DNA of 64,000 nucleotides from RYN-230 sp963704995. Lineage in GTDB: Bacteria > Actinomycetota > Actinomycetes > Streptosporangiales > Streptosporangiaceae. The notes under the pieces were generated by a model. The model saw only the letters and a program-made list of their open reading frames with translations, made no database searches and was not told the origin of the DNA. The stretch covers positions 1-64,000 of the forward strand of contig CAVPIM010000020.1 in the NCBI GenBank assembly GCA_963704995.1. The letters are read 5' to 3'. The translations under genes were made by a program, and so were the position numbers. This document shows, piece after piece, positions 28,800 to 37,741 of this stretch. The number at the start of each line of letters is the position of its first letter. Position 1 is the stretch's first letter.

Positions 28800-30577
28800 G
28801 TGATCGGGGAGCGGCGGGCGGGCCAGCTGCTGTCGGTGAACGTGGGCCTGCCCCAGGATGTGTCCTGGCACGGCCGGACGGTGCACACGGCCGTCTGGAA
28901 GCAGCCGGTTGAACGGCCCGCGGATGGTGCGGCGGCTCAATATCGACGGCGATGGCCAGGGTGATCTGGCCGGGCACGGCGGCGAGCACCGGGCCGTGTT
29001 CGTGTACCAGATCGAGTCCTACCAGTACTGGCAGCAGCAGCTGGGCCGCGACGACTTCAGTTACGGCCAGTTCGGGGAGAACTTCACGGTGACGGGCCTG
29101 GCGGATGACCAGGTCCGCATCGGTGACCGATACCAGATCGGCGAGGCGCTGTTCGAAGTGACCCAGCCCCGCGTCACCTGCTACCGGGTGGGCATCCGGA
29201 TGGACGACCCGCAGATCCCGGCGCTGCTGGTCTCTCACCACCGGCCCGGGTTCTACTTCCGGGTGCTGCGTGAGGGCGCCGTGCGGGCTGACGACGAGAT
29301 CGTGCAGGTCGCCTCCGGGCCGGAGGCGATGACGGTGGCCGAGGTAGACGCCCTGCTCTACCTGCCGGGCCACTCCCCCGGGCGGGTCGCGCAGGCGCTG
29401 GCGATCCCGGCCCTCCCGGACGGCTGGAAGGCCTCGTTCCGGGCCCTGCTGGATCAGCCTGAATCACCCGGCGGGGCCACAGGCAACGCCGGGCTGGCCG
29501 CGGCCAGCCCCCCGCCGGCCTGGCCAGGTTTCCGGCCGCTGACCGTGACGGCCGTCGAGCGGGAAACCCCGTCGGTGATCTCGGTGCACCTGGCCGACCC
29601 GGACGGGACCGCGGTCCCCCCGGCCCAGCCGGGGCAGTTCCTGACCCTGCGGCTGCCCGTCACGCCGGACGGCCAGCCGCTGGTGCGCAGCTACTCCCTG
29701 TCCGGGCCGCCGGGCGCGAGTTCCTATCGGATCAGCGTCAAGCGGGAACCGCACGGGGCCGGCAGCCAGTTCATGCACACCCGGGTCCGGGCCGGCGACG
29801 TGCTGGAGGCGGCCGCACCCCGCGGCACCTTCATCCTGCAGCCCGGTGAGTCACCCATCCTGCTGATCAGCGCCGGAGTGGGGGCGACCCCGGTGCTGGC
29901 CATGCTGCACGCCCTGGCCGACAGGCTCCGGCCGCGATATCTGGTGGCTGCATGGTGCCCGGAGCCGGTCGGACGAGCCGTTTGCTAGGGAATCGCGGTC
30001 GCTGCTGGCGGAGCTGCCCAGCGCGCACCGCTGCATCTGCTACAGCCGGCCCGGCCCGGACGACGTCCGCGGGCGCGACTACCAGACGGCCGGGCGGCTG
30101 ACCCCGGGCGTGCTGGCCGGCCTGGATCTTCCGCGTACCGCGGAGGCCTACCTCTGCGGCCCGGCCGCCTTCATGGACCAGATGTCCGCCGGGCTGGCGG
30201 ACCTGGGCATCGGCGCCGCCCGGGTGCACACCGAGATCTTCGGCAGCGCGGGCTCGTCAACGCCGGGCATCGCCGCCGCGCCCGCCCGGCCACCGCACCC
30301 GCCGGCGGGCCAGCCAGGCACCGGGCCGCAGATCGCGTTCGCGCGCAGCGGCCTGACGGTCCCCTGGGACGACGGCTGCACCAGCCTGCTCGAGCTGGCC
30401 GAGGCGTGCGACGTGCCGGTGCGCTGGTCATGCCGCACCGGCGTGTGCCACACCTGTGAGACCGCCCTGCTGTCCGGAACGGTCGGCTATGCCCCCGACC
30501 CGGTCGAGGCCCCGGCCGACGGCAGCGTGCTGATCTGCTGCTCCCAGCCGCGCACCGGCCTGACCCTGGACCTGTGA
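28800..30577 (+). CDS. MOSC domain - FAD/NAD reductase - 2Fe-2S ferredoxin fusion, two frame breaks
   Basis: The N-terminal MOSC domain (YiiM-like: LLSVNVGLPQDVSWHG, DLAGHGGEHRAVFVYQ, FGENFTVTGL, TCYRVGIRM) is followed by a flavin reductase domain (VRSYSLSGPPG, ILLISAGVGATPVLAML, EAYLCGPAAFMDQM). It ends with a plant-type ferredoxin (WSCRTGVCHTCE; C-x4-C-x2-C and a distal C). Such fusions pass electrons from NAD(P)H to a molybdenum-linked or N-hydroxylated substrate; the exact substrate is unknown. AGGAGGGCAGCA precedes GTG 28800. Frames change near 28911-28930 and 29935-29942, and single bases restore both. Confidence 0.85.
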
Positions 30578-30635
30578 CCGGCTCGCCTGACCGGCTCGAC
30601 CACCCTCGACGCCGCCGGACGAAGCCCACGGTGTC

Positions 30636-30641
30636 TACGAT
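30636..30641 (+). promoter_or_regulatory. -10 box of a leaderless promoter (YbjQ-like gene)
   Basis: TACGAT followed seven bases later by ATG 30649, with no ribosome site. It matches the actinobacterial leaderless consensus. Confidence 0.5.
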
Positions 30642-30648
30642 GGCGGCC

Positions 30649-30996
30649 ATGACGCAACCTGCACCGGGTGGATTCCCGGTCACCACCGCACTGGAGCTGC
30701 AAGGGATGGCCGTCGAGCGGGACCTCGGCGTCGCCTTCGGCCTGGTCGTGCGCAGCATGGGCGCGGTCAAGTCGATTGGTGCCGGGTTCAAGGCGCTGCG
30801 CCAGGGCGAGGTGACCCAGTACACCGAACTGCTCGAGGACAGCCGCCGGCACGCGATTGACCGCATGATCGAGAACGCGCGGCTGCTAGGCGCGAACGCG
30901 GTCGTGGCGATGCGGTTCGACTCCTCGGAGATCGGCCAGCAGCTCACCGAGATCGTGGCCTACGGCACGGCGATCGTCGCCCGTCCCGTGAGCTAG
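30649..30996 (+). CDS. YbjQ / UPF0145 family protein
   Basis: 115 residues of the UPF0145 (DUF74, heavy-metal-binding-like) family: VTTALELQGMAVERDLGVAFGLVVRSMG, DSRRHAIDRMIENARLLGANAVVAMRFDSSEI and a C-terminal AYGTAIVARPV. The family forms pentamers; its role is not established. ATG 30649 follows a leaderless -10 box. The DUF1707 gene starts two bases after its stop, so both are probably co-expressed. Confidence 0.9.
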   Translation: MTQPAPGGFPVTTALELQGMAVERDLGVAFGLVVRSMGAVKSIGAGFKALRQGEVTQYTELLEDSRRHAIDRMIENARLLGANAVVAMRFDSSEIGQQLTEIVAYGTAIVARPVS

Positions 30997-30998
30997 CC

Positions 30999-31400
30999 GT
31001 GCCGGCGACGCCCCCTCCGCAGGGCCCGCGGTCCCTGGCCAGCGACGCCGGCCGGGAGAAGCTGCTGGTCCTGCTGCGGGAGCATTTCGCCCGGGGCCAG
31101 CTGGACCTGGGCGAGATCAGCCGGCGGGTCGGCGTGGTGCTCGCCGCCACCTACTCCGACGAGGCCGCGGCGGCGGTAACCGACCTGCCGCTGCTGGCCG
31201 GCCCGGCACCTGGCGGGCCACCGCCACCGGCCCGCGCCCGGATCGGCCAGCGGCGGCGGCACGCGCAGCGGACGCAGCCGGCCGCCGGGTGGGTCCCCAC
31301 CCCGGAGAGGTTCCGCGACCCGTCAACGCGGGCGATCGTGCGGGTCTGGATCGACCCCGCCGACCTGAGCCGCCACTACGTCCCCGAGCCCGACGCCTGA
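30999..31400 (+). CDS. DUF1707 domain protein
   Basis: 133 residues from GTG 30999. The N-terminal DUF1707 motif is clear: SLASDAGREKLLVLLREHFARGQLDLGEISRRV, then ATYSDEAAAAVTDLPLL. The remaining half is proline- and arginine-rich with a short C-terminal motif (VRVWIDPADLSRHYVPEP) and no transmembrane helix. DUF1707 is a small helical module of unknown role common in actinobacteria. It is co-directional with, and 2 nt from, the YbjQ-like gene. Confidence 0.85.
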   Translation: MPATPPPQGPRSLASDAGREKLLVLLREHFARGQLDLGEISRRVGVVLAATYSDEAAAAVTDLPLLAGPAPGGPPPPARARIGQRRRHAQRTQPAAGWVPTPERFRDPSTRAIVRVWIDPADLSRHYVPEPDA

Positions 31401-31475
31401 CCGGCAGGCACGCCACGCGACCAGCGGGCACGGGACGCCCGAGCGGCGGGCACGGTTAGCCGCCACCCGGGTTGC

Positions 31476-31525
31476 GGAACCTGGATTCCGGTTTGCTAGG
31501 CTCCGTGAATCGGAAGCTGGGTTCC
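31476..31525. promoter_or_regulatory. Two-site operator and promoter of the MFS-tetR operon
   Basis: Two copies of the palindrome GGAAnCTGGnTTCC at 31476-31489 and 31512-31525, 36 bp apart. A -10-like TAGGCT (31497-31502) lies between them, with a weak TTGCGG 19 bases further up. Binding of the co-encoded TetR would block RNA polymerase (inference). Confidence 0.65.
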
Positions 31526-31542
31526 GTTTCAGGGAGGTCGCC

Positions 31543-33006
31543 GTGGCCGTGGAAAGCCGGCGCGCGCATTATCAGGTGACGTTCGCGGTGCTGGCCGCCG
31601 GCGTCGGGGCGTTCGCGCTGCTGCAGTCGCTGGTCATCCCGGTGCTGACCACGGTGCAGCACGAGCTGCATACGACGCAGGCCGCCGCGACCTGGGTACT
31701 CACCGCCTACCTGCTGTCGGCGTCGATCATGACGCCGATCCTGGGCCGGATCGGCGACATGAAGGGCAAGAAGCGGGTCTTCGTGGCCACGCTGGTCGCG
31801 CTGGCGGTGGGGTCGCTGCTGGCGGCGGTCGCCCCCTCGATCGGCGTCATGATCGTGGCGCGGGTGATCCAGGGGGTCGGCGGCGGGATGGTCCCCGTCG
31901 CGTTCGGGATCATCCGCGATGAGTTCCCGGCCGCGAAGGTGACCGGCGCGGTCGGCATCCTGGCCTCACTGACCGCGGTCGGGGCGGGTCTCGGCATCGT
32001 CCTGGCCGGCCCGATCGTGAACGCGCTGGACTACCACTGGCTGTTCTGGCTGCCGATGATCCTCACGGTCATCGCGGCCATCTGCGCGATCCTGTTCGTC
32101 CCGGAGTCGCCGGTGCGCACCCCCGGGCGGATCAGCTGGCTGCCCGCCGTGCTGCTGTCCGGCTGGCTGGTCGCCCTGCTGGTCGCGCTCAGCGAGGCGC
32201 CGGACTGGGGCTGGGGCTCGGTCCGGGTGACCGGCCTGCTGGCCACGGCGGTGATCCTGGCCGCGGCCTGGGTGCTCGCCGAACTGCGCGCGGCCACCCC
32301 GCTGATCGACATGAAGATGATGCGCCGGACGGCCGTGTGGACCAACAACCTGGTCGCGCTCCTGATCGGCCTGGGCATGTACGCGACGTTCGCCTTCCTG
32401 CCCGAGTTCGTGCAGACGCCCACCGCCGCCGGCTACGGGTTCGGCGCGAGCATCACCCGTTCCGGCCTGATGCTGCTGCCCTCGTCGATCACCATGTTCG
32501 TGGTGGGCATGTTCGCCGGCCGGCTCGCCCGCCAGCTCGGCGGCAAGGTCCTGGTGATCGCGGGGTGCCTGATCGGGTGCGTGGCCATGTCGATCCTCGC
32601 GTTCGCGCACGGGCAGGCCTGGCAGATCTACCTGTCCACCGCGATCATGGGCGTCGGCTTCGGGCTGGCTTTCTCGGCCATGTCGGCGCTGGTCGTCGCC
32701 GCGGTGCCGGCCTCGCAGACCGGCGTGGCGAGCGGCATGAACGCCAACATCCGGACGATCGGCGGCAGCATCGGCTCGGCGGTCATGGCCAGCATCGTGA
32801 CCTCCCAGCTCGAGCCGTCCGGGCTGCCGAAGGAGGCCGGCTACACGATCGGGTTCGCGGTGATGGCGGCCGCGCTGGTGCTGGCCGCGCTCGCGGGGCT
32901 GCTCATCCCCTCGGCGCGCAACCTGCGGCGGGCGTCGGGTGAGCCGGAGCACGCCGAGCTGGCGATGGTGGCCGGCGGGACGGTCGTCGGGGACAAGAGC
33001 GAATGA
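31543..33006 (+). CDS. MFS drug exporter (DHA2 / EmrB-QacA type)
   Basis: 487-residue inner-membrane proton-driven exporter with 14 predicted helices. The hallmark loop LGRIGDMKGKKRVF follows helix 2, VIQGVGGGMVPVAFGIIRDEFP is motif C-like, and a TGVASGMNANIRTIGGSIGSAV block lies near the end. AGGGAGGTCGCC precedes GTG 31543. The stop overlaps the start of tetR (ATGA). The substrate is probably a toxic amphiphile sensed by that TetR. Confidence 0.93.
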   Translation: MAVESRRAHYQVTFAVLAAGVGAFALLQSLVIPVLTTVQHELHTTQAAATWVLTAYLLSASIMTPILGRIGDMKGKKRVFVATLVALAVGSLLAAVAPSIGVMIVARVIQGVGGGMVPVAFGIIRDEFPAAKVTGAVGILASLTAVGAGLGIVLAGPIVNALDYHWLFWLPMILTVIAAICAILFVPESPVRTPGRISWLPAVLLSGWLVALLVALSEAPDWGWGSVRVTGLLATAVILAAAWVLAELRAATPLIDMKMMRRTAVWTNNLVALLIGLGMYATFAFLPEFVQTPTAAGYGFGASITRSGLMLLPSSITMFVVGMFAGRLARQLGGKVLVIAGCLIGCVAMSILAFAHGQAWQIYLSTAIMGVGFGLAFSAMSALVVAAVPASQTGVASGMNANIRTIGGSIGSAVMASIVTSQLEPSGLPKEAGYTIGFAVMAAALVLAALAGLLIPSARNLRRASGEPEHAELAMVAGGTVVGDKSE

Positions 33007-33635
33007 CCACCGTCCAGCAGCGGGCCCCGGGCGCGCGGCGCGACGCCGTCCGCAACTCGCAGCGGGTCATGGCCGCGGCCCGCGAGGTGCTCGGTGAGTA
33101 CGGCGCCGAGGCCAGCATGGAGGAGATCGCCGCGCGGGCCGGCGTGGGCGTCGGCACCGTGTACCGCCGGTTCGGCAGCAAGGACGCCCTGATCGACGAG
33201 CTGCTCCGGCTGGTCCTGGAAGAGGTCATGGCGTCCACCGACCAGGCGCTGGCGCGCACCGACGGGCACGGGCTCGAGGAGCTGCTGCGCGCCCTCGGCC
33301 AGTCCTTCGCCGACCACGCCCGCTACGCGAGCCTGCTGCTGCAGCGCCGCACCGACGACGACACCGCCCGCCGGATGCGGGCCGCGATCGACGAGCTCAC
33401 GGCGCGGGCCATCGCGGCCGGCACGGTGAACCCGGGTCTCACCCCCGGCGACGTCCTGGCCCTGACCTGGGCCATGCGCGGGCTGGTCCAGGCCACCGGT
33501 GACTTCGCCCCGCAGGCGTGGCAACGCTTCCTCGATATCCAGCTGGCCGGCATGCGGGCGCCCGGGCCGCTCAGCGCGGCCCGCCCGCTGTCCTCCCGCC
33601 AGCTGTCGAAGCTGGCCCCGCGCCGGCCGTCCTGA
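33003..33635 (+). CDS. TetR-family repressor of the MFS operon
   Basis: 210 residues: an N-terminal helix-turn-helix SQRVMAAAREVLGEYGAEASMEEIAARAGVGVGTVYRRFGSKDALI, and a C-terminal domain ending in a QLAGMRAPG segment. It is translationally coupled to the exporter by ATGA overlap. The paired palindromes in front of the exporter are its likely autoregulatory operator, so the ligand is probably the exported compound. Confidence 0.92.
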   Translation: MTTVQQRAPGARRDAVRNSQRVMAAAREVLGEYGAEASMEEIAARAGVGVGTVYRRFGSKDALIDELLRLVLEEVMASTDQALARTDGHGLEELLRALGQSFADHARYASLLLQRRTDDDTARRMRAAIDELTARAIAAGTVNPGLTPGDVLALTWAMRGLVQATGDFAPQAWQRFLDIQLAGMRAPGPLSAARPLSSRQLSKLAPRRPS

Positions 33636-33667
33636 CCGCCGGGCACGCTAAAACGCAGCCCCGTACT

Positions 33668-36600
33668 TTATTTAGCTAACGGTCTGTCCGCCGCGAGGAC
33701 ATCCCCGGTGTCCTGATCCTGGCCGCGGACGGTACAGACGAAGTTGCGGATGATGGCGCCGCCGTCCGCGGTGAGGATCGATTCCGGGTGGAATTGCAGG
33801 CCCTCGGCTGGATGCCGGGCATGGCGCAGCCCCATCGGGATTCCGCCGGGGCCGCGGGCGGTGATCACCAGCCCCGGGGGCAGTGACTCCTCCTCGACGA
33901 TCAGGGAATGGTAGCGGGCGGCGCGGAACCGCCGGGGCAGGCCGGCCAGGAGGCCGCCGCCGTCGTGGGTGATCACCGACGCCCGGCCGTGCACGGGCTG
34001 CGGCGCGGTGGTGATCCGGGCGCCGCACGCGGCGGCGATGGCCTGGTGCCCGAGGCAGATGCCGAGCAGCGGGATCGTGGCCGCGCAGGCCCGGACGGTG
34101 TCCAGGCTGACGCCCGCATCGGCGGGGGTACCCGGGCCCGGTGAGATGACGATGCCAGCCGGGCCGAAGTCGCGGATGTCGCGCGCGCAGACCTCGTCGT
34201 TCCGGACGACCTCGACCTGGCATCCGTGACGGAGCAGCAGGTGGGCCAGGTTATAGGTGAACGAGTCGTAGTTGTCGAGCAGGACGACCGCCGGGCGGTC
34301 ACCGCGGGGCCGGCCGCGCAGGGCCCGGCGGCGGGTGGGGCGCTGGGACACGGGCCCGGCGGCCGGGGCATCCGGGCCAGCCGGGGCCAGGCCGCCCGGG
34401 GCCTGCCGCGCCCGGGGCCGGGGACCAGGCGCCGGCCGGCTAGCGAACGCGGCCTGCAGCCGGGCGGTGACCGGCCCGGTGTCCCAGGCGGCCGCAGCGC
34501 CGGCCACGGACCGGACCGGGACGATGCCCTGGACGGAGTTGGTCACGAACACCTCGCTGGCGCCCAGCAACTCCCTCATGGTGACCGGCGTTTCCTGGGC
34601 GCTGACGCCCGCCCGGCCGGCGAGCCGCAGCACCGCGGCCCTGGTCACCCCGGGCAGCAGCCGGCCGTCCGCGGGCGGGGTGCGCAGGGCGCCGCCGATC
34701 ACCGCGAAAATGTTGGCCCGGTCGGTCTCCAGCACCTCGCCGTCCCGGTCGGTGATCAGCAGCTGCTCATCCGGCGCGGGGCCGGTCCCGTCGCCTGCGC
34801 CGGCTCCTCCCCCGCCTCCGCCCCCCGGCCACGGCTCCGCCACCCCCGCCGGCCTTCTCCCCCCGGCCGGCTCCGCCACCCCCGCCGGCCAGGCGCGCGA
34901 GCAGGCGGCGGTCCGCCCACTTGTGGGCGCCGAGTCCGCCGGGAATGGTCACCGGCCGCAGGGCGACGGCCGCCGGCCCGGGGCGGGCCGGGATCACCGC
35001 GATACTGACCTGCAGCGGCCCGCCGACCGGTCGCGCGGTCAGCCGCAGCCGGCCGGACGGACCGTTAGAGAGGCAGGTGGCGAGATCGGTGTGCAGGCTG
35101 GCCGGGAGGTGCTTGCCGAACAGCGCCCAGGTGCTGGCGTCCAGGCGCGCGAGATGCCGGTCCAGGTCATGCCCGCGGCCCCCGGTGACGCGGAGCGAGG
35201 TGAACGCGCCGAGCGCGGGCCGGGGCCGCAGCGAGGGCGGGATGGCCGACCCGGCGGCGCCCATGACCCCGGGCGGCGCACCAGGTTCTTCGCGCAGCGT
35301 GGCGCCCAGCGCCCGGATCAGGGGGCGCGCTTTCAGCAGGCACTCACGGTATTCGCTGGCGGCGCGGGACCGGGCGGTGATCCCCCCTCCGCTGCCCAGC
35401 CATACCCGGCCGCCGGCGAACTCGAAGGTGCGGATCGCGACGTTGAGTTCCAGGCCGGCGACGGGACCGCGGTAGCCGACGGCCCCCGTGTAGACCTCCC
35501 GTGGCGTCGCCTCCAGCTCGTGGATGATCTCCAGCGCCCGGACCTTCGGGGCGCCGGTGACCGAGCCCGGCGGGAACGCCGCGGCGATCAGCTGCCCGTC
35601 CCCCGTCCCGGCCCGCAGCGTGCCGCGGACGTCGGAGACCAGATGCCAGACGCCGGGGTGGGCTTCGGCGCGCAGCAGCGCCGGCACCCGCACGCTGCCG
35701 GGTTCGCAGACCCGGCTGAGGTCGTTGCGCATCAGGTCGACGATCATCACGTTCTCCGCCCGGTCCTTGGCGGACCGCTCCAGCAGCTCCCGCTGCCGCC
35801 GCGCGGGGAGCTCACCGGCGGGCCGGGACCGGGTGCCCTTGATCGGCTGCGACTGCACGGTCGCCTCGCGGCGGCGCAGGAACAGCTCCGGGGACAGGCT
35901 CGCCACGGCCCCGCCCGGGGTCCGCACGAACGCGGCGTAGGGCGGATCCAGCCTGGTCACCGTGCGGCAGAACGCGTCGAGCGGATCGCCGGCGAACTCC
36001 GCCTCGAGCCGCAGGCAGATGTTGGCCTGGAAGATGTCGCCGCGCCGGATGTAGCTGATCGCCTGGCGGACCGCCGCGCGGTGCTCGTCCGCCGACGGGG
36101 TCATCCGGAAGCTGCCGCAGGAGTACGGGCGCGCCCGGTGCGCGGCGGCGCGCGGCCGCCGCGCCCGCGCCGCGGCCCGGCGTGACAGCTCCGCGAACCG
36201 GCGCTGCAGCGCACCGTCCCGGCCCGGGGTGACGAGGGCCTCGAACACCCAGCGGCCGGTGGCCCGGTCGCGGCGGAGCACGTGGTCGTAGTAACCGAAC
36301 CAGTACGCGGGGAGCAGGCGCGGCCCGCCGGGCGCCGGGGGGACCGGGAGAAGCTGCTCCGCCAGGCCGAAGCCCAGGTAGCCGATCCAGCCTCCGCCGA
36401 AGGCGGCCCGAGAAGGGCCGAAGGCGGCCGGAGAAGGGCCGAAGGCCGCGCCGGCCGGGGCGGGCGGGCCTCCCGGGTCCGGCAGCGGGGCGTCCAGCAC
36501 GTCCCCCACCGGGTCGGGGGCACAGCGGACGCGCACCGGGTCGGAGGCCACGATGTCGCTGCCGCCGGCCCAGGCCCCCATCAGCGCCACCGGGTGCGGA

Positions 36601-36677
36601 TCGGCCCGCACCAGCCGCAGCACGTCGGCCGCACCCAGCTCCCAGTCAAGGGCCCGGCACACCACCTGGGGTCGCAT
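33668..36677 (-). CDS. Trifunctional PabB-PabC-PabA fusion (aminodeoxychorismate synthase / lyase), frameshifted
   Basis: Three folate enzymes in one coding unit. PabB (about residues 1-430): RRGDIFQANICLRLEAEF, QPIKGTRSRP, MIVDLMRNDLSRVCEPGSV, PPGSVTGAPKVRALEII; it aminates chorismate. PabC, a class IV aminotransferase-type lyase: HKWADRRLLARL, then VLETDRANIFAV; it releases pyruvate to give 4-aminobenzoate. PabA glutamine amidotransferase: VLLDNYDSFTYNLAHLL, GICLGHQAIA with nucleophile Cys, and LQFHPESI with catalytic His. The frame changes inside PabC in a glycine-rich stretch near 34800-34890 containing a direct repeat; the linker is also unusually long there. GGAGGAAGGGGGC precedes ATG 36677. 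Confidence 0.88.
34832..34890. repeat. Direct repeat in the PabC coding region
   Basis: The same 23 bases occur at 34832-34854 and 34868-34890, 36 bp (12 codons) apart, in the glycine-rich linker where the reading frame of the Pab fusion changes. A slippage-prone site. Confidence 0.75.
36397..36450. repeat. 21-bp tandem repeat inside PabB
   Basis: Two and a half copies of a 21-base unit (36397-36417, 36418-36438, partial to 36450), coding for AAFGPSP/AAFGPSR heptads in the N-terminal part of PabB. It is in frame, so it only lengthens a loop. Confidence 0.75.
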
Positions 36678-36828
36678 CGGCTGCCCCCTTCCTCCAGGCT
36701 GCGGCCACGCGCACCGCGTCGAGGCCCGCCCGGATATCGTGCACCCGCACGCAGTACGCCGCGGCCGCGGCCCGGCGAGCCGCGGCGCGGGATGGGCTCA
36801 GGCGCAGCGGCGTGCCCCCTGGCTGCAC
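36646..36828 (-). pseudogene. folP: Remnant of dihydropteroate synthase (folP C-terminus)
   Basis: A 60-codon frame squeezed between purU and pabB and overlapping the start of pabB. LRLSPSRAAARRAAAAAYCVRVHDIRAGLDAVRVAAAW resembles the C-terminal end of dihydropteroate synthase, including the RVHD motif that binds pterin-diphosphate/pABA. The GA-I-V strand before RVHD and everything upstream (about 220 residues) are missing, so it cannot be active. It suggests an ancestral folP-pab order that was cut when the one-carbon genes were joined. Similarity judged from memory; a profile search would settle it. Confidence 0.5.
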
Positions 36829-36835
36829 CCCCGGG

Positions 36836-37741
36836 TCAGGCGAAGACGATGGTGTGGTTGCCGCTGCGGATCACGCGGTCCTCGCTGTGCCACGTCACGG
36901 CGCGGGAGAGCACCGCCCGCTCCACGTCAGCGCCGCGGCGCTGCAGGTCGGCGACGGTGTCGGCGTGGGTGACCCGGACGACGTCCTGCTCGATGATCGG
37001 CCCTTCGTCCAGGTCCTCGGTCACGTAATGGGCTGTCGCGCCGATGAGCTTGACGCCGCGCTCCTTCGCCTTGGCGTAGGGCCCGGCGCCGATGAAAGCG
37101 GGCAGGAACGAGTGGTGGATGTTGATGATCGGCACGGCCGCCTTCGCGATGAAGCCGCCCGACAGGATCTGCATGTACCGGGCCAGGACGATGAAGTCGA
37201 CGTTGCCCTGCAGCAGCCGCAGGTGCTCGGCTTCGGCGGCGGACTTGTCGGGGCCCATCGACGGCACGTGGAAGAACGGGATCCCGAAGCCCCGGACCTC
37301 CTCGGCCGCGTCCGGGTGGTTCGAGATCACCATGGACACGTTGACCGGCAGGTCACCCCGGCGCTGCCGCCACAGCAGGTCGAGCAGGCAGTGATCGGAT
37401 TTCGACGCGAAGATCGCGGCGCGTTTCGGCACCGACAGGTCGCGGAGGCTGAACTCCAGCCCGAAGCCCTGGCCCAGCCCCGCCTCCAGGTCGTTCCTGA
37501 TCGCGGGCAGGGAGGCCTTCAGGCCGTCGAGGCTGAACACGGTCCGCTGGAAGAACGCGCCGCCCTGCGGATTGTCGGAGTACTGGTCCAGCGAGACGAT
37601 GTTCGCGCCGTGGCTGCTCAGCACCGAGCCGACCGCCGCGACGATCCCGGTCCGGTCCTTGCCCTGCACGATCAGCGACGCGTGGTCGCGGGCCAGCCCG
37701 GCCGGCCTGGCGCGCGGCGCGGCCTCCTGGGTGATCGTCAC
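36836..37741 (-). CDS. purU: Formyltetrahydrofolate deformylase
   Basis: 301 residues: an N-terminal ACT domain (LIVQGKDRTGIVAAVGSVLSSHGANIVSLDQY) and a C-terminal formyltransferase-like hydrolase with FIVLARYMQILS, the IINIHHSFLPAFIGAGPY block (catalytic His/Asn region), and ATAHYVTEDLDEGPIIEQDVVRV with the catalytic Asp. It hydrolyses 10-formyl-THF to formate and THF, regenerating free THF. GTG 37741 directly abuts the metF stop, so the two are coupled. In this operon it would be the outlet for methyl groups brought in by the O-demethylase (inference). Confidence 0.95.
   Translation of the reverse strand: MTITQEAAPRARPAGLARDHASLIVQGKDRTGIVAAVGSVLSSHGANIVSLDQYSDNPQGGAFFQRTVFSLDGLKASLPAIRNDLEAGLGQGFGLEFSLRDLSVPKRAAIFASKSDHCLLDLLWRQRRGDLPVNVSMVISNHPDAAEEVRGFGIPFFHVPSMGPDKSAAEAEHLRLLQGNVDFIVLARYMQILSGGFIAKAAVPIINIHHSFLPAFIGAGPYAKAKERGVKLIGATAHYVTEDLDEGPIIEQDVVRVTHADTVADLQRRGADVERAVLSRAVTWHSEDRVIRSGNHTIVFA

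Noticed and set aside
34272..36185. 637-codon plus-strand open frame
   Set aside because: Antisense shadow of the Pab fusion; the conserved chorismate-binding motifs are on the minus strand.
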